A DNA stretch of 64,000 nucleotides from Pleomorphomonas sp. T1.2MG-36 (GCF_950100655.1 NZ_CATNLY010000001.1:1116001-1180000), one strand, 5' to 3'; counted from the first letter of the stretch, positions 37,799 to 47,865 are shown. Notes: generated by a model from the sequence alone, not told the origin. Numbers and translations: made by a program.

Positions 37799-39207
37799 CA
37801 GGCTTTCTCCTGGAATGGCTTGACTCGGGGGTCGGTCAGCACGAGTTCGCGGAAGTGGTCGCCGCGCACCTCGAAGTTCTTGAACTGGTCGTAGGAGGCG
37901 CAGGCCGGCGACAAGAGCACCACCGCCTCCCCGCCGGTCGCCTCGGTGGCGGCCAGCGCGTCGGTCAGCGCCTCGACGACGGCGCGATCGAGCGTCTCGA
38001 CCACCGCATGCGGCGCGGCGCCATCGATGGTGGCGGCGAAGTCTTCGGCCGCGACGCCGATCAGATAGGCCTTGGCGATCTTCGGGAAGAAGCCGCTGAG
38101 CGGGCCGATGCCGCCGCTCTTGGGCTTGCCGCCGGCGATCCAGTAGATGTTGTCGTAGCTCGCCAGCGCCTTGGCGGCCGCGTCGGCGTTGGTCGCCTTG
38201 CTGTCGTTGACCAGGATGACCGAGCCGGACCGGCCGATCGGCTCCATGCGGTGGGCAAGACCGGGGAAGGTCTCGATGCCGGTCCTCACCTGTTCGAGCC
38301 CCAGGCCGAGCCGGCGCGTCGCCGCCACCGCCGCCGCCACGTTCTGGGCGTTGTGGACGCCCTTCAGGATCGGGTGGCCATGCAGATCGTAGACCACGGT
38401 CTGGGAAAGCCCCATCGGCTCGATGATGCGGCCCGACACCGCCCAAACACCCTGCGCCACTGAACCACGCGTCGAAATTCGAAGCGTTTCCAATCCCTTG
38501 GATTCCCGGCGCGTCGCCATGGCGGTGCTGAGCGCATCGTCGATGCCGACGACCGCCACCTTCGCACCCTCCACCAGCTTTTCCTTGACCGCCGCATAGC
38601 CCTCGATGGTGCCGTGACGGTCGATGTGGTCCTCGGTAAGGTTCAGCTGAATGCCGACCGTCGGGTCGATGCCCGGCGACAGGTCGATCTGGAAGGAGGA
38701 ACACTCGATGACGTAGAAGCGGTCGGGGGCGAGGTCCTTGAGGCCGAGCACGGCCGGACCGAAGTTGCCGCCGATCTCGACGTCCTTGCCGGCCGATTTC
38801 AGAATGTGGTGGATCAGCGCGGTGGTGGTCGACTTGCCGTTGGTGCCGGTGATGGCGACGAACGGCGCCGAAGGCATGCGGAACTTGCGCTCGCGAGCGA
38901 ACAGGCAGATGTCGCCGATGATCTCGACGCCGGCCTCGCGGGCGATCTTCACCGACCAGTGCGGTTCGGGGTGGGTCAGCGGCACGCCGGGCGCCAGCAC
39001 CAGCGCCGAATAGGCGCCGAACTCGGTGCCGCGCCAGTCGGTCACCTGGATCTCGCGCGCCTCGGCGGCGGCGCGTGCCGCTTCGTTGTCGTCCCAGGCG
39101 ATGACCTCCGCCCCGCCGGCCACCAGCGCTTCGGCCGTGACCAGTCCGGAACCGCCGAGGCCGAACACCGCGACGCGCTTGCCTTTCATCGAGGTGATAG
39201 GGATCAT
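37798..39207 (-). CDS. murD: UDP-N-acetylmuramoyl-L-alanine--D-glutamate ligase
   Basis: A 469-residue Mur ligase that adds D-Glu. It has the N-terminal Rossmann-like VAVFGLGGSG, ATP-binding GTNGKST (residues 121-127), a central domain with LNLTEDHIDRHG and the C-terminal NDSKATNADAA motif. It begins 13 bp after mraY and overlaps ftsW. Confidence 0.96.
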   Translation of the reverse strand: MIPITSMKGKRVAVFGLGGSGLVTAEALVAGGAEVIAWDDNEAARAAAEAREIQVTDWRGTEFGAYSALVLAPGVPLTHPEPHWSVKIAREAGVEIIGDICLFARERKFRMPSAPFVAITGTNGKSTTTALIHHILKSAGKDVEIGGNFGPAVLGLKDLAPDRFYVIECSSFQIDLSPGIDPTVGIQLNLTEDHIDRHGTIEGYAAVKEKLVEGAKVAVVGIDDALSTAMATRRESKGLETLRISTRGSVAQGVWAVSGRIIEPMGLSQTVVYDLHGHPILKGVHNAQNVAAAVAATRRLGLGLEQVRTGIETFPGLAHRMEPIGRSGSVILVNDSKATNADAAAKALASYDNIYWIAGGKPKSGGIGPLSGFFPKIAKAYLIGVAAEDFAATIDGAAPHAVVETLDRAVVEALTDALAATEATGGEAVVLLSPACASYDQFKNFEVRGDHFRELVLTDPRVKPFQEKA

Positions 39208-39220
39208 CGCCGGAACTCCG

Positions 39221-40324
39221 TCAGCGCAGCTTGAGGGACGACAGGCCGATCAGCGCCAGCACGACGGCGATGATCCAGAAGCGGATCACCACCTGCGATT
39301 CGGTCCAGCCGAGCTGTTCGAAATGATGGTGGATGGGCGCCATCTTGAAGACGCGCTTGCCCGTGAGCTTGTAGGAGGCGACCTGGATGATCACCGACAC
39401 CGCCTCCAGCACGAACAGGCCGCCGACGATGGCCAGCACGATCTCGTGCTTCACCGCCACCGCCACCGTGCCGATCAGACCGCCGAGGGCCAGCGAACCG
39501 GTGTCGCCCATGAAGATGGCGGCCGGCGGCGCATTGAACCACAGGAAGCCGATACCGGCGCCGATCACCGCGCCGCAGATGACGGCGAGCTCGCCCGTGC
39601 CGGCCACGAAGTGGATCTGCAGGTAGCTCGAAAAGACGTAGTTGCCGGCGAGGTAGGAGATCAGCGCGAAGCTCGCCGCCGCGATCATCACCGGCACGAT
39701 GGCGAGGCCGTCGAGGCCATCGGTGAGGTTCACCGCGTTGCCGGCCGACACGATCACGAAGGCGCCGAACGGCACGTAGAAGTACCAGAGGTTGATCATC
39801 AGCGTCTTGACGAAGGGGAAGGTCAGCGACGTGGCGAGATGTTCCTCGCTGGGCACCGCCCCGGCCTGCCCGGCCGACATGATGACGAGGCAGGCCAGCA
39901 TGGCGATCACCGCCTCCAGCATCAGGCGGGCGCGGCCGGAAAGGCCCTTGTGCGACTGCTTGGTCACCTTGAGGTAGTCGTCATAGAAGCCGATGGTGCC
40001 GAAGGCGACGGTGACGAGCAGCACCGTCCAGACATAGGGGCTCTTGAGATCGGCCCAGAGCAGCGTCGCCATCAGGATGCCGGAGAGGATCATCAGGCCG
40101 CCCATGGTCGGCGTGCCCTTCTTGGCAAGGTGGCTCTTCGGGCCATCCTCGCGGATCGGCTGGCCCTTGCCCTGGCGGATGCGCAGCGAGGCGATGATGG
40201 CCGGCCCGAACAGGAACACGAACAGAAGCGCCGTGATCACCGCCGCGCCGGTGCGGAAGGTGATGTAGCGAAACACGTTCAGGACCGACAACTGCCCCGC
40301 CCAATCGGCCAAGTAGACCAGCAT
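39221..40324 (-). CDS. mraY: Phospho-N-acetylmuramoyl-pentapeptide transferase
   Basis: A 367-residue membrane enzyme with about ten transmembrane segments that makes lipid I. The family motifs [18 protein letters not shown] (catalytic Asp pair) and [10 protein letters not shown], and the C-terminal PIHHHFE motif, are all present. The ATG at 40324 is chosen by family length and by GGAGAGCTTGGGAAA just upstream. It lies 119 bp after the murE/F gene. Confidence 0.96.
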   Translation of the reverse strand: MLVYLADWAGQLSVLNVFRYITFRTGAAVITALLFVFLFGPAIIASLRIRQGKGQPIREDGPKSHLAKKGTPTMGGLMILSGILMATLLWADLKSPYVWTVLLVTVAFGTIGFYDDYLKVTKQSHKGLSGRARLMLEAVIAMLACLVIMSAGQAGAVPSEEHLATSLTFPFVKTLMINLWYFYVPFGAFVIVSAGNAVNLTDGLDGLAIVPVMIAAASFALISYLAGNYVFSSYLQIHFVAGTGELAVICGAVIGAGIGFLWFNAPPAAIFMGDTGSLALGGLIGTVAVAVKHEIVLAIVGGLFVLEAVSVIIQVASYKLTGKRVFKMAPIHHHFEQLGWTESQVVIRFWIIAVVLALIGLSSLKLR

Positions 40325-40443
40325 TTTCCCAAGCTCTCCATTCCATCGTTGCGGCTGGGGCATTCCCCGCCCTCGTGCACCGCAGCGCGGCCCCGTATTA
40401 GTCCGTCTTTTCCGCCTTGCCTACCCGCGTCGGGCACGACAAC

Positions 40444-43317
40444 TCAGGTGGTCGCCTCGCTGCCGAAACGCGCGATCAGCGCCTCCACCAGCGGCCCCAT
40501 GGCGCTTCCGAGCGACCCCTTGACCATCAGCACGTCGCCGGCCCTGACATCGTCGAGAAGCGTGTCGGTGAGTGCCTTGGACGTCTCGGCATAAGCGCCG
40601 CGCATGCCGCGCGGCAGCTCCTGCCAGAGGTTGTGCATCAGCGGCCCGGCGCAGAACACCGTGTCCACCTTGGCCGCTTTCAGCGGCTCGGCCAGCCTGG
40701 CGTGCAGGTCCGCCGACCCCGGCCCGAGTTCCAGCATGTCGCCGAGCACGGCGACGCGGCGCCCCTGTCCTTCCACCACGGCCGAACCGAGCAGCTCGAT
40801 CGCCGCCCGCATAGAGGTGGGATTGGCATTGTAGCTTTCGTCGATCAGCCGCGCTGTGCCGCCGAACACCGCGAGTTCGTGGCGCTTGCCGCGCCCCTTC
40901 GGCTGCTGGTGCGCCTGCAGCGCCAGCATCGCGCGGATGAGATCGCCGCCGACGATCTTCACCGCCGCCAGCACGGCGAGTGAGTTCTGGGCGATGTGCC
41001 GCCCCGGCGCGCCGAGCTTGTAGGTGACCGTCTCGCCGAGGATATCGGCGGTGATGGCGGTGCAGGTCTCGTTCAGCGAGCACTTGATCAGCCGTGCCGC
41101 GGCATCGGGATGCTCGCCGAAGAACACCACCTTGGCGCCACGGGCGCGGGCCCGCTCGGCCAGCAGCGCCGAGAACTCGCCATCGCGGTTGAGAATGGCG
41201 GTACCGCCCGGCTCCAGGCCGGCGAAGATCTCGGCCTTGGCCTCGGCGATCGCCTCGACGGAGCTGAAATGCTCGAGATGCACCGGCGCCACCGTCGTGA
41301 CGATGGCGACATGCGGCCGCACCATGCGGACCAGTGGCGTGATCTCGCCGGGGTGATTCATGCCGATCTCGAACACGCCGTAACGGCTGCCGGATGGCAT
41401 GCGGGCGAGCGTCAGCGGCACGCCCCAATGGTTGTTGAACGAGGCGGCCGAGGCATGCACGGCACCCGACGGCGCCAGCGCCTCGCGCAGCGCTTCCTTG
41501 GTCGAGGTCTTGCCGACCGAACCGGTGACGGCGATCACCTTGGCGGCGGTGCGCTCGCGCGCCCGGATGCCCAGGCGGCCGAGGCTGGCGAGCACGTCGT
41601 CCACCACCACCAGCGGACCGGCGTCGGCCGGCAGCGCGGCGCGCTTCTCGCCCGACACCACGGCCACCGCCGCGCCCTTGCGAAGCGCACCCTCGACGAA
41701 CTCGTGGCCGTCGAAGCGGTCGCCGGCGATGGCGAAGAAGGCCCCGCCGCGCTCGACGGTGCGGCTATCGATGGAAATGCTGTCGACGGGCGGTACCACA
41801 CCCTCGGCCCGGCCACCCAACGCCTTGACGAACTCCTGCGGCGACCACAGCGACCGGTCGGCCGGGGTCACGCCGGGCGCTGCCAGCACCGCCTCGTGGT
41901 CGGAATAGTGAACGGTCTCGCGGCCGATGATCTGGCCGGTCTCGTGGCCCTTGCCGGCGATCAGGAACACGTCGTCAGGGCCGAGCATGGCGATGCCTTC
42001 GCGCACCGCCGTCGTGCGGTCGCCGATCTCGACGCCGCCCGGGCAACCGGCCATCACTTCCCTGCGGATGGTTGCCGCCACCTCGGTGCGCGGGTTGTCG
42101 TCGGTGACGATGGCGACGTCGGCAAGGCGGGAACACACCTCGCCCATCTGCGGCCGCTTGCCCTTGTCGCGGTCGCCGCCGGCGCCGAAGGCGACGATCA
42201 GGCGGCCGGAGGTGAAGGGGCGGAGCGTCTGCAACGCCACTTCGAGAGCGGCCGGCGTATGGGCGAAATCGACAAAAACCGGCGCGTCGGACGGCGCGTA
42301 ACCGACCAGTTCCAGCCGTCCCTTGGCGCCCTTGATGCCGTCGAGCGCGTCGAGCGCGTCGCTGAGCGATACCGAGCCGTCGGCGGCGGCGAGCGCCGCG
42401 GCGACCAGCGCGTTCGATACCTGGAAGGCGCCAACCAGCGGGATGCGCACCGGGCGCGGCCCATCGCCGATGTCGACGGTGGCGATCTGAGCCCAGCCGT
42501 CGCGGGCGACGTCGAGAATGCGGATGCGTCCGCCGGCGGCACCGACTGTCTGGAGGTCGAGACCGGAGATGCGCGCCGCCGAGGCGAAGGCCTCGCCGTA
42601 GACGTCGTCGAGGTTGACCACCGCACCCGAGCCGGGATGCAGGATGGTGTCGAACAGCCGCATCTTGGCGGCCATGTAGGCTTCCATCGTGCCGTGGTAG
42701 TCGAGATGGTCGCGCGACAGGTTGGTGAAGGCGCCCGCCGCCACCTCGACGCCGTCGAGCCGGCGCTGGATCAGCCCGTGCGAGGAGGCCTCCATCGCCA
42801 CGTGGTCGATGCCGTCGGCGGCGAGGTCGTGCAGCGTGCGATGCAGCGTCACCGGGTCGGGCGTCGTCATGTTGCCGTAGGCATCGCCGGCCCTTGTCGT
42901 CACGCCCACCGTACCGATCGATGCCGCCTCGTAGCCGGCGGCGAGCCAGATCTGGCGAACGAAGGCGGCGACCGAGGTCTTGCCGTTGGTGCCGGTCACG
43001 GCCACCACCGTCTTCGGCTGAGGCCCATAGAAGCGGGCCAGCATGCGGGCGAAGCGCCGGGCCGGGTCGTTATCGCGCAGCACCGGCACGCTGAGGCCGG
43101 CCGGCAGGTCGTCGTCGGTGTCGGCGAGCACCACGGCGGCGCCCTTCTCGATGGCCTGGGGAATGAAATCGGTGCCCTTGGCACGGGTGCCGGGCAGCGC
43201 CACGAACAGCGAACCGGGGACCACCTCGCGGCTGTCGGCGGTGACGCCGGTGATCGATATGCGGCGCAAGGCCGGATCGAGCGTGAGGATGTCGGGCGCA
43301 AGTTCGGCGAGTTTCAT
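40444..43317 (-). CDS. murEF: Fused MurE-MurF ligase
   Basis: One open frame of 957 residues (961 from an upstream ATG at 43329) encodes both enzymes that finish the pentapeptide. The MurE part, about residues 1-480, has GTNGKTS, the carbamylated-lysine region and DNPRTE, the signature for meso-diaminopimelate (Asp407). A linker of about ten residues after YSDHEAVLAA leads to a complete MurF beginning SLWSPQEF, with GSVGKTSTKE and the C-terminal domain. These are normally two adjacent genes. Both parts keep full family length, so no sequence seems lost. Natural MurE-MurF fusions are known in Bordetella; a base error removing a stop cannot be excluded from one sequence. Confidence 0.93.
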   Translation of the reverse strand: MKLAELAPDILTLDPALRRISITGVTADSREVVPGSLFVALPGTRAKGTDFIPQAIEKGAAVVLADTDDDLPAGLSVPVLRDNDPARRFARMLARFYGPQPKTVVAVTGTNGKTSVAAFVRQIWLAAGYEAASIGTVGVTTRAGDAYGNMTTPDPVTLHRTLHDLAADGIDHVAMEASSHGLIQRRLDGVEVAAGAFTNLSRDHLDYHGTMEAYMAAKMRLFDTILHPGSGAVVNLDDVYGEAFASAARISGLDLQTVGAAGGRIRILDVARDGWAQIATVDIGDGPRPVRIPLVGAFQVSNALVAAALAAADGSVSLSDALDALDGIKGAKGRLELVGYAPSDAPVFVDFAHTPAALEVALQTLRPFTSGRLIVAFGAGGDRDKGKRPQMGEVCSRLADVAIVTDDNPRTEVAATIRREVMAGCPGGVEIGDRTTAVREGIAMLGPDDVFLIAGKGHETGQIIGRETVHYSDHEAVLAAPGVTPADRSLWSPQEFVKALGGRAEGVVPPVDSISIDSRTVERGGAFFAIAGDRFDGHEFVEGALRKGAAVAVVSGEKRAALPADAGPLVVVDDVLASLGRLGIRARERTAAKVIAVTGSVGKTSTKEALREALAPSGAVHASAASFNNHWGVPLTLARMPSGSRYGVFEIGMNHPGEITPLVRMVRPHVAIVTTVAPVHLEHFSSVEAIAEAKAEIFAGLEPGGTAILNRDGEFSALLAERARARGAKVVFFGEHPDAAARLIKCSLNETCTAITADILGETVTYKLGAPGRHIAQNSLAVLAAVKIVGGDLIRAMLALQAHQQPKGRGKRHELAVFGGTARLIDESYNANPTSMRAAIELLGSAVVEGQGRRVAVLGDMLELGPGSADLHARLAEPLKAAKVDTVFCAGPLMHNLWQELPRGMRGAYAETSKALTDTLLDDVRAGDVLMVKGSLGSAMGPLVEALIARFGSEATT

Positions 43318-43400
43318 ATGATCGTCCATTATTTGATCGCGGGACGCCGCACACTGTCCTCGATTTGCGATCTAAATGAGGACAACTCACTCTATCCACA

Positions 43401-43431
43401 CCGCCCTCGCCCCGCCTCCCGCGAGGGGCGG
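43401..43431 (-). terminator. Hairpin between ftsI and murE/F
   Basis: CCGCCCTCGC and GCGAGGGGCGG can pair with one bulged base around a 10-nt loop, directly after the ftsI stop in the transcript. There is no T-run, so it may only attenuate or stabilise the message inside the cluster. Confidence 0.35.
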
Positions 43432-43436
43432 TTTCG

Positions 43437-45164
43437 TCAGTAGGCGGCCATCAGCGGCACGTCGACGTCGTCGAAACGCGGCTCGACGTTCAGCATCGGG
43501 GCGATACGGCCGATGATGTTGCCGGCCGTCGGGCCGGCGTTCATGCCGGCAGTGGCCGGCAGGCCGGGCCGTTCGGGATTCGGCTCGTCGAGAACCACCA
43601 GCACCAGGTACTGCGGGTCGTCGATCGGGAAGGTGGCGACGAAGGCGTTGAAGCGCTTGTTGTTGGAATAGCGGCCGTTCTCGACCTTCTCGGCGGTGCC
43701 CGTCTTGCCGCCGATGCGGTAGCCGGGGATGTCGGCCGACTTGCCCGAGCCGCCGGGCGCCAGCACGTTGAGGCGCATCAGGTAGCGCATCTGGTCCGAG
43801 GTCGACTGCTTGATCACCCGCTTGCCGATCAGGCGCGCCTGCTCTTCGCTGCGCGGGAAGAAGGTCGGCGGAATGAGAATGCCGCCGTTCATCACCGAGC
43901 TGGCGGCCATGGCGGTGGCGAGCGGCGACACCGATATGCCGTGGCCGAAGGACACGGTGACGGTGACGAGATCCGACCAGCGCCGGGGCAGGATCGGCCG
44001 GGCGATCTCCGGCAGCTCCGTCGGCACCTTGTCCATCAGGCCGATGCGCTTCAGGAACTCCTGCTGGCCCTGCGAGCCGACCTTCAGCGCCTCGCGGCCG
44101 GTGCCGACGTTGGACGAGTAGATGAAGATTTCCGGCACGGTCAGCACGCGATGCTTGCCGTGGAAGTCGTTGATGGTGAAGCCGCCGATGGTCAGGCCGC
44201 GCGTGGCGTCGAAGGTGTCGTTGAGCGTCACCTTGCCCGAGTCGAGCGCCATCGCCGTGGCGAACACCTTGAAGGTCGATCCCATCTCGTAGACGGCCGC
44301 CGAAGCGCGGTTCATGTTGTTGGGATCGAGCGCCTCGGACGGATTCATCGGATCGTAGTCGGGCGCCGAGGTCATGCCGAGGACTTCGCCGGTCTTGACG
44401 TTCATCACCACCGCCGCCGACGACTTGGCCGTGTAGCGCTGCATCGCCGCCGTGATCTCGTCGTGCAGCACCTGCTGCACGCGCAGATCGACCGACAGCT
44501 TGATCGGCTCGAGGTTGGTGGCCATGCCGGCCTTCTGCAGGTCGCCGAGCCACTGGTCGTCGATGTACTTCTCGATGCCGGCGATGCCCTGGTTGTCGAT
44601 GTTGACGTGGCCGGTGACGAAGGCGACCGTGCGGCCCGACGGATAGAAGCGCTTGTTCTCGGTGAGGAAGCCGATGCCGGGAATGCCGAGGGCATGCACG
44701 GCCGCCTGCTGGGCCGGCGTGATCTCGCGCTTCAGCCAGAGAAAGCCCTGCTTGGAGGCGAGGCGCTGGCGAATGGCGTCGGTGCCGAGGTCGGGGAAGA
44801 CGGTGGCGAGCTGCTCGGTCGCCTCGTCCGGATCGACGACGCGTCGCGGCTCGGCATAGAGCGAGGCGAACTTGATGTCGGTGGCGAGGATCTCGCCGTT
44901 GCGGTCGAGGATGTCGGGACGGGCGGCCGACACCGCCGCCTGGGCGTTGCCCAGCGTCACCGATTCCTGCGGCAGGCTGACGCCCATCTGAACGAGACGG
45001 CCGATGATGGTGCCGTAGACCAGGACGAAGCAGGCCGAGGCAAGAATGAGCCGACCGCGCATGGTGTCGCCCGCGCCGCGCCGCGCGGACGCATGAAACT
45101 CCTGGCTGGGGGCAGCGGCCACCGGCTCCGCGGACTTTCTGAACGGACCAAACCGGAAGTTCAT
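43437..45164 (-). CDS. ftsI: Peptidoglycan D,D-transpeptidase FtsI (PBP3)
   Basis: A 575-residue class B penicillin-binding protein that crosslinks septal peptidoglycan with FtsW. A basic cytoplasmic tail of about 35 residues precedes one transmembrane helix (LILASACFVLVYGTIIG), then the pedestal domain and transpeptidase domain with Ser296 in GSTFKVF, the YSSNVG motif and Lys487 in GGKTGTAEK. It overlaps ftsL by four bases and is followed by 119 bp before the murE/F gene. Confidence 0.96.
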   Translation of the reverse strand: MNFRFGPFRKSAEPVAAAPSQEFHASARRGAGDTMRGRLILASACFVLVYGTIIGRLVQMGVSLPQESVTLGNAQAAVSAARPDILDRNGEILATDIKFASLYAEPRRVVDPDEATEQLATVFPDLGTDAIRQRLASKQGFLWLKREITPAQQAAVHALGIPGIGFLTENKRFYPSGRTVAFVTGHVNIDNQGIAGIEKYIDDQWLGDLQKAGMATNLEPIKLSVDLRVQQVLHDEITAAMQRYTAKSSAAVVMNVKTGEVLGMTSAPDYDPMNPSEALDPNNMNRASAAVYEMGSTFKVFATAMALDSGKVTLNDTFDATRGLTIGGFTINDFHGKHRVLTVPEIFIYSSNVGTGREALKVGSQGQQEFLKRIGLMDKVPTELPEIARPILPRRWSDLVTVTVSFGHGISVSPLATAMAASSVMNGGILIPPTFFPRSEEQARLIGKRVIKQSTSDQMRYLMRLNVLAPGGSGKSADIPGYRIGGKTGTAEKVENGRYSNNKRFNAFVATFPIDDPQYLVLVVLDEPNPERPGLPATAGMNAGPTAGNIIGRIAPMLNVEPRFDDVDVPLMAAY

Positions 45165-45538
45165 TGTACCCGTCTCATGTCATCTTGAATTTGCGGCAGC
45201 ACCGCCGAACCGTCGGCCGAGCGCTCGACCGGCGCGTCGACCGGCGGCACCACCGGCTTCTCGGGAATGTCGGCAAGCGTGCCGATATGGTTGGACGACA
45301 GCGGCGTCAGGTTCAGGATGTCCTGATGCCGTTCGAGAAGGTCGCGCATGCGGGCCGGGCGGGTGAGCAAGGCCCACTCCGCCTTCAGCAGCGAAATGTC
45401 CTCGCGCGCCTGGGTGATCTCCGCCTGCTTCTGCTTGATGTTCTCGGCGGCGATCTCCGCCTCGTACTTCATGTCGTAGACGGCGGCCGCCGACAGCACC
45501 ATCAGGAACACCAGGAGGGCGTTGATATAGCGGGTCAT
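45161..45538 (-). CDS. ftsL: Cell division protein FtsL
   Basis: A 125-residue bitopic membrane protein with an N-terminal transmembrane helix (residues 4-22) and a periplasmic coiled coil ([18 protein letters not shown]). It matches the alphaproteobacterial FtsL type and position between rsmH and ftsI, both of which it overlaps by four bases. A proline-rich tail extends about 35 residues beyond the coiled coil. Confidence 0.88.
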   Translation of the reverse strand: MTRYINALLVFLMVLSAAAVYDMKYEAEIAAENIKQKQAEITQAREDISLLKAEWALLTRPARMRDLLERHQDILNLTPLSSNHIGTLADIPEKPVVPPVDAPVERSADGSAVLPQIQDDMRRVQ

Positions 45539-46545
45539 GGCCGATCCCTCGTAAGGCTGGGCACGCCAAGCGCGGCGCGATCGATCGGCCGCCCCGGCGC
45601 ATCGGTGCGGATGCCGACCCTGAGCTTGGCCGAACGGGCGCGCGGATTCGTCGAAAGTTCAGCCTCGCCGGCTTCCACCGGCTGGCGGCCCTCGACGCGG
45701 AAGGTGGCGGGCGGCACGGTCGCCTCCGGCCGGTGGCGCGATCCGCCGGCCCGCTCGCGCGAACGGTCGGCGAGGAAGCGCTTGACGATGCGGTCCTCAA
45801 GCGAATGGAAGGTGACGACGACGAGCCGGCCGCCCGGCTTCAGCGCGCGCTCGGCGGCCGCCAGGGCGTCGGACAACTGATCGAGCTCGCCATTGACGTG
45901 GATGCGAAGCGCCTGGAAGGCGCGCGTCGCCGGGTGCATCTCGCCGAAGCGCTTGCCGCCCAGAACGCTCTCGATGGTCGAGACCAGTTCGGCCGTCCGG
46001 CTGAACGGCTGGCCGTCGCGCCGCGCCACGATCGCCCGAGCGATGCGCATCGACTGCTTTTCCTCGCCGTAGATCCAGAACAGGCGGGCGAGTTCCTTGA
46101 CGTCGAGCGTGTTGACCACGTCGGCCGCCGTCGGGCCGGAAAGGCTCATGCGCATGTCGAGCGGGCCGTCGGCACGGAAAGAGAAGCCGCGCTCGGCCCG
46201 GTCGAGCTGCATGGAGGACACGCCGATGTCGAGCACCACGGCGTCGACCGACGCTTCGCCGGCCTCTTCGGCCAGCCTGTCGAGTTCGGAGAAGGTGCCC
46301 GGCACCAGCGTCAGGCGGCCCGCGCTGGCGGCGACCGTGTCGGCGCCCGCCTCGATGGCCGTGGGATCGCGGTCGATGGCGATGACCCGGCCGGCGCCGC
46401 CGGCCAGAATGGCGCGGCTGTAGCCACCGGCGCCGAAGGTACCGTCGACCACCACCGCGCCCTCGAGCGGCGACAGCGCGGCAAGCACTTCGGCAAGAAG
46501 AACGGGAACGTGCGGCGCGGCGCCGGCATCGACAAGCACGGTCAT
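45535..46545 (-). CDS. rsmH: 16S rRNA (cytosine-1402-N4)-methyltransferase
   Basis: A 336-residue methyltransferase acting on C1402 of 16S rRNA in the decoding centre. Motif [14 protein letters not shown], the acidic VIAIDRDP, the [11 protein letters not shown] segment and the family sequence [12 protein letters not shown] are intact. The ATG overlaps the mraZ stop (ATGA), which sets the start. Confidence 0.96.
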   Translation of the reverse strand: MTVLVDAGAAPHVPVLLAEVLAALSPLEGAVVVDGTFGAGGYSRAILAGGAGRVIAIDRDPTAIEAGADTVAASAGRLTLVPGTFSELDRLAEEAGEASVDAVVLDIGVSSMQLDRAERGFSFRADGPLDMRMSLSGPTAADVVNTLDVKELARLFWIYGEEKQSMRIARAIVARRDGQPFSRTAELVSTIESVLGGKRFGEMHPATRAFQALRIHVNGELDQLSDALAAAERALKPGGRLVVVTFHSLEDRIVKRFLADRSRERAGGSRHRPEATVPPATFRVEGRQPVEAGEAELSTNPRARSAKLRVGIRTDAPGRPIDRAALGVPSLTRDRP

Positions 46546-47009
46546 GCGCCGCCCTCCGGCTGCGGGGCGGGCCTCGACGAACGCCGAAGCGCCCTCGCCC
46601 GTTCGCGCGCCGTCAATTCGTAGGCGGCGAAGCGGGAAGGCTCCCAGATCTGAAACTTGTAGCCCTGGCCGACGAAGGTCACCTCGTTGGTGATGCCGGT
46701 GATCTCCAGGAGCGCCGGCGTCAGGCCGATGCGCCCCTCGCTGTCGATGGTCAACCGGTCCGACGAGCCGTAGAAGGCCGTCGACAGGAGGTCGTGATCC
46801 TCGGAAAAGGGCGCGTAGCGGGCAAGATTGCGTTCGATCTCGGCCAGTAGCAGGTTGCCGCCGCAGTCCACCGCCTCCATGTCGATCGACGGATAGCAGT
46901 AGAGTCCCTCGAAGCCGTCGCGCGCCAGAACCTGACGGAACGGCGCAGGGATGGATACCCGCCCCTTCCGGTCGATCCTGTTGGTGACGCGCGATACGAA
47001 GCCGTTCAT
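46542..47009 (-). CDS. mraZ: Transcriptional regulator MraZ
   Basis: A 155-residue protein with two SpoVT-AbrB-type domains ([16 protein letters not shown] and [18 protein letters not shown]). MraZ represses the division and cell wall cluster by binding TGGGN repeats. The ATG at 47009 begins [10 protein letters not shown] as in other family members; the open frame reaches 47225 but that extension is not family-like. Four boxes at 47234-47268 sit over the promoter, leaving a leader of roughly 230 nt. Confidence 0.95.
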   Translation of the reverse strand: MNGFVSRVTNRIDRKGRVSIPAPFRQVLARDGFEGLYCYPSIDMEAVDCGGNLLLAEIERNLARYAPFSEDHDLLSTAFYGSSDRLTIDSEGRIGLTPALLEITGITNEVTFVGQGYKFQIWEPSRFAAYELTARERARALRRSSRPAPQPEGGA

Positions 47010-47233
47010 CGATCCCCGCAGCCCGCCGCGAGCGGTGCCTGACATCCTGTTCTTGGGGCCGGAACACCGCTCCTTGCGGAGCAATCCGACCTGGCGGCTC
47101 GCGTGACGCGGACACGACCGACGGCCATGACGGTCGTTGCATTTTGCAAGCCTCCGCCTCGGCAGCCCCCAGCTTCGATTGCCCGTCCGACTCTCGAATC
47201 GAGGGAGACATCGGACTTGGATCACCTGCTTGC

Positions 47234-47268
47234 CGGGATGATTTGGGATAGCATGGGATCATATGGGG
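47234..47268. promoter_or_regulatory. Four MraZ boxes at exact 10-bp spacing
   Basis: On the plus strand CGGGA, TGGGA, TGGGA and TGGGG begin at 47234, 47244, 47254 and 47264. This is the known MraZ site, TGGGN repeated with 5-bp spacers, here reading opposite to mraZ. They cover the spacer, -10 and start region of the predicted mraZ promoter. Confidence 0.88.
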
Positions 47269-47274
47269 CGTCAA
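47246..47274 (-). promoter_or_regulatory. Predicted mraZ (division cluster) promoter
   Basis: On the minus strand TTGACG (47274-47269), a 17-bp spacer and CTATCC (47251-47246). The start would fall near 47239, within the MraZ boxes. The leader to 47009 holds only short hairpins; nothing else was recognised there. The plus-side stretch 47275-47507 has no recognised gene. Confidence 0.6.
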
Positions 47275-47507
47275 CGAAAGCCAAGCGGCACGCACTGCTT
47301 GGGAGCAGCTCTCCACATTTATGAGGCGTTAGGCTTAACAAGTGGTTCATCGGCCGGCGAACCGGCCGCAGCGCCCCGAACCATGGCGGATATCCGGGGG
47401 CAATCGACCTGTCCGATCATTGTGTCGGGGCAGGCGCACCGACCGGCCGGGAGCACGATCGACGGAAGTTGCCGGAGCCCGGCGAAGGAGCCTTTGGTCA
47501 AACGAAA

Positions 47508-47542
47508 AAGGCCCCGCCGTCCTTGCGGACCGGTGGAGCCTT
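47508..47542 (-). terminator. Probable terminator after the entericidin gene
   Basis: An imperfect GC-rich stem (AAGGCCCCGCCG pairing with CGGTGGAGCCTT, one mismatch and one bulge) with a TTGC loop. On the minus strand the stem is followed by TTTTTCGTTT. It lies about 75 bp after the entericidin stop. Confidence 0.6.
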
Positions 47543-47615
47543 GAAAAGGTGGCGTGGAGGCTGAAACGGCCCCGTTCGCCCATGTCATCCCATGCCGGGA
47601 CGAACCGACCGAAGA

Positions 47616-47777
47616 TCAGCGCGCGGCGGCGTTGCCGATGTTGTTGCCGGCGGACTGGGTGGCATTGACGGCGTTGGCCGTGTCCTGGCCTGCTCCACGG
47701 ATCGTATTGGCGCAGCCGCCGAAAGCGACCACCGAAAGGGCGACGACACCGATGCTGAGGATGGACTTCACGGACAT
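47616..47777 (-). CDS. Entericidin A/B family lipoprotein
   Basis: A 53-residue small membrane lipoprotein. The signal peptide ends in the lipobox FGGC (Cys22), and the mature 32 residues carry the family pattern CANTIRGAGQDTANAV followed by Asn- and Ala-rich sequence. Entericidins are antidote/toxin-like or envelope-stress lipoproteins; in alphaproteobacteria they are often induced by the general stress response. AGGAAAG before the ATG supports translation. It stands alone between the efp terminator and its own probable terminator. Confidence 0.85.
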   Translation of the reverse strand: MSVKSILSIGVVALSVVAFGGCANTIRGAGQDTANAVNATQSAGNNIGNAAAR

Positions 47778-47865
47778 GGGGAATTCTTTCCTGTTGGATC
47801 GTGGCCGGACGGCCTGTTCCAGAGACGCGCGAGACGTGCTTTCGGTTCCATCAACACAAAGAAAA

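Noticed and set aside
36641..38704. 687-codon frame suggesting a MurD-FtsW fusion
   Set aside because: The upstream half is a shadow frame of murD, which has its own intact frame ending at 37798; only the MurE-MurF fusion is truly in frame.
47010..47225. N-terminal extension of mraZ to 47225
   Set aside because: MraZ family proteins begin at the [10 protein letters not shown] segment; the extension is basic, unlike any AbrB domain, and lies in the predicted leader.
47263..47668. Short plus-strand frames between mraZ and the entericidin gene
   Set aside because: They lack ribosome sites and overlap the MraZ boxes or the terminator; no family resemblance.
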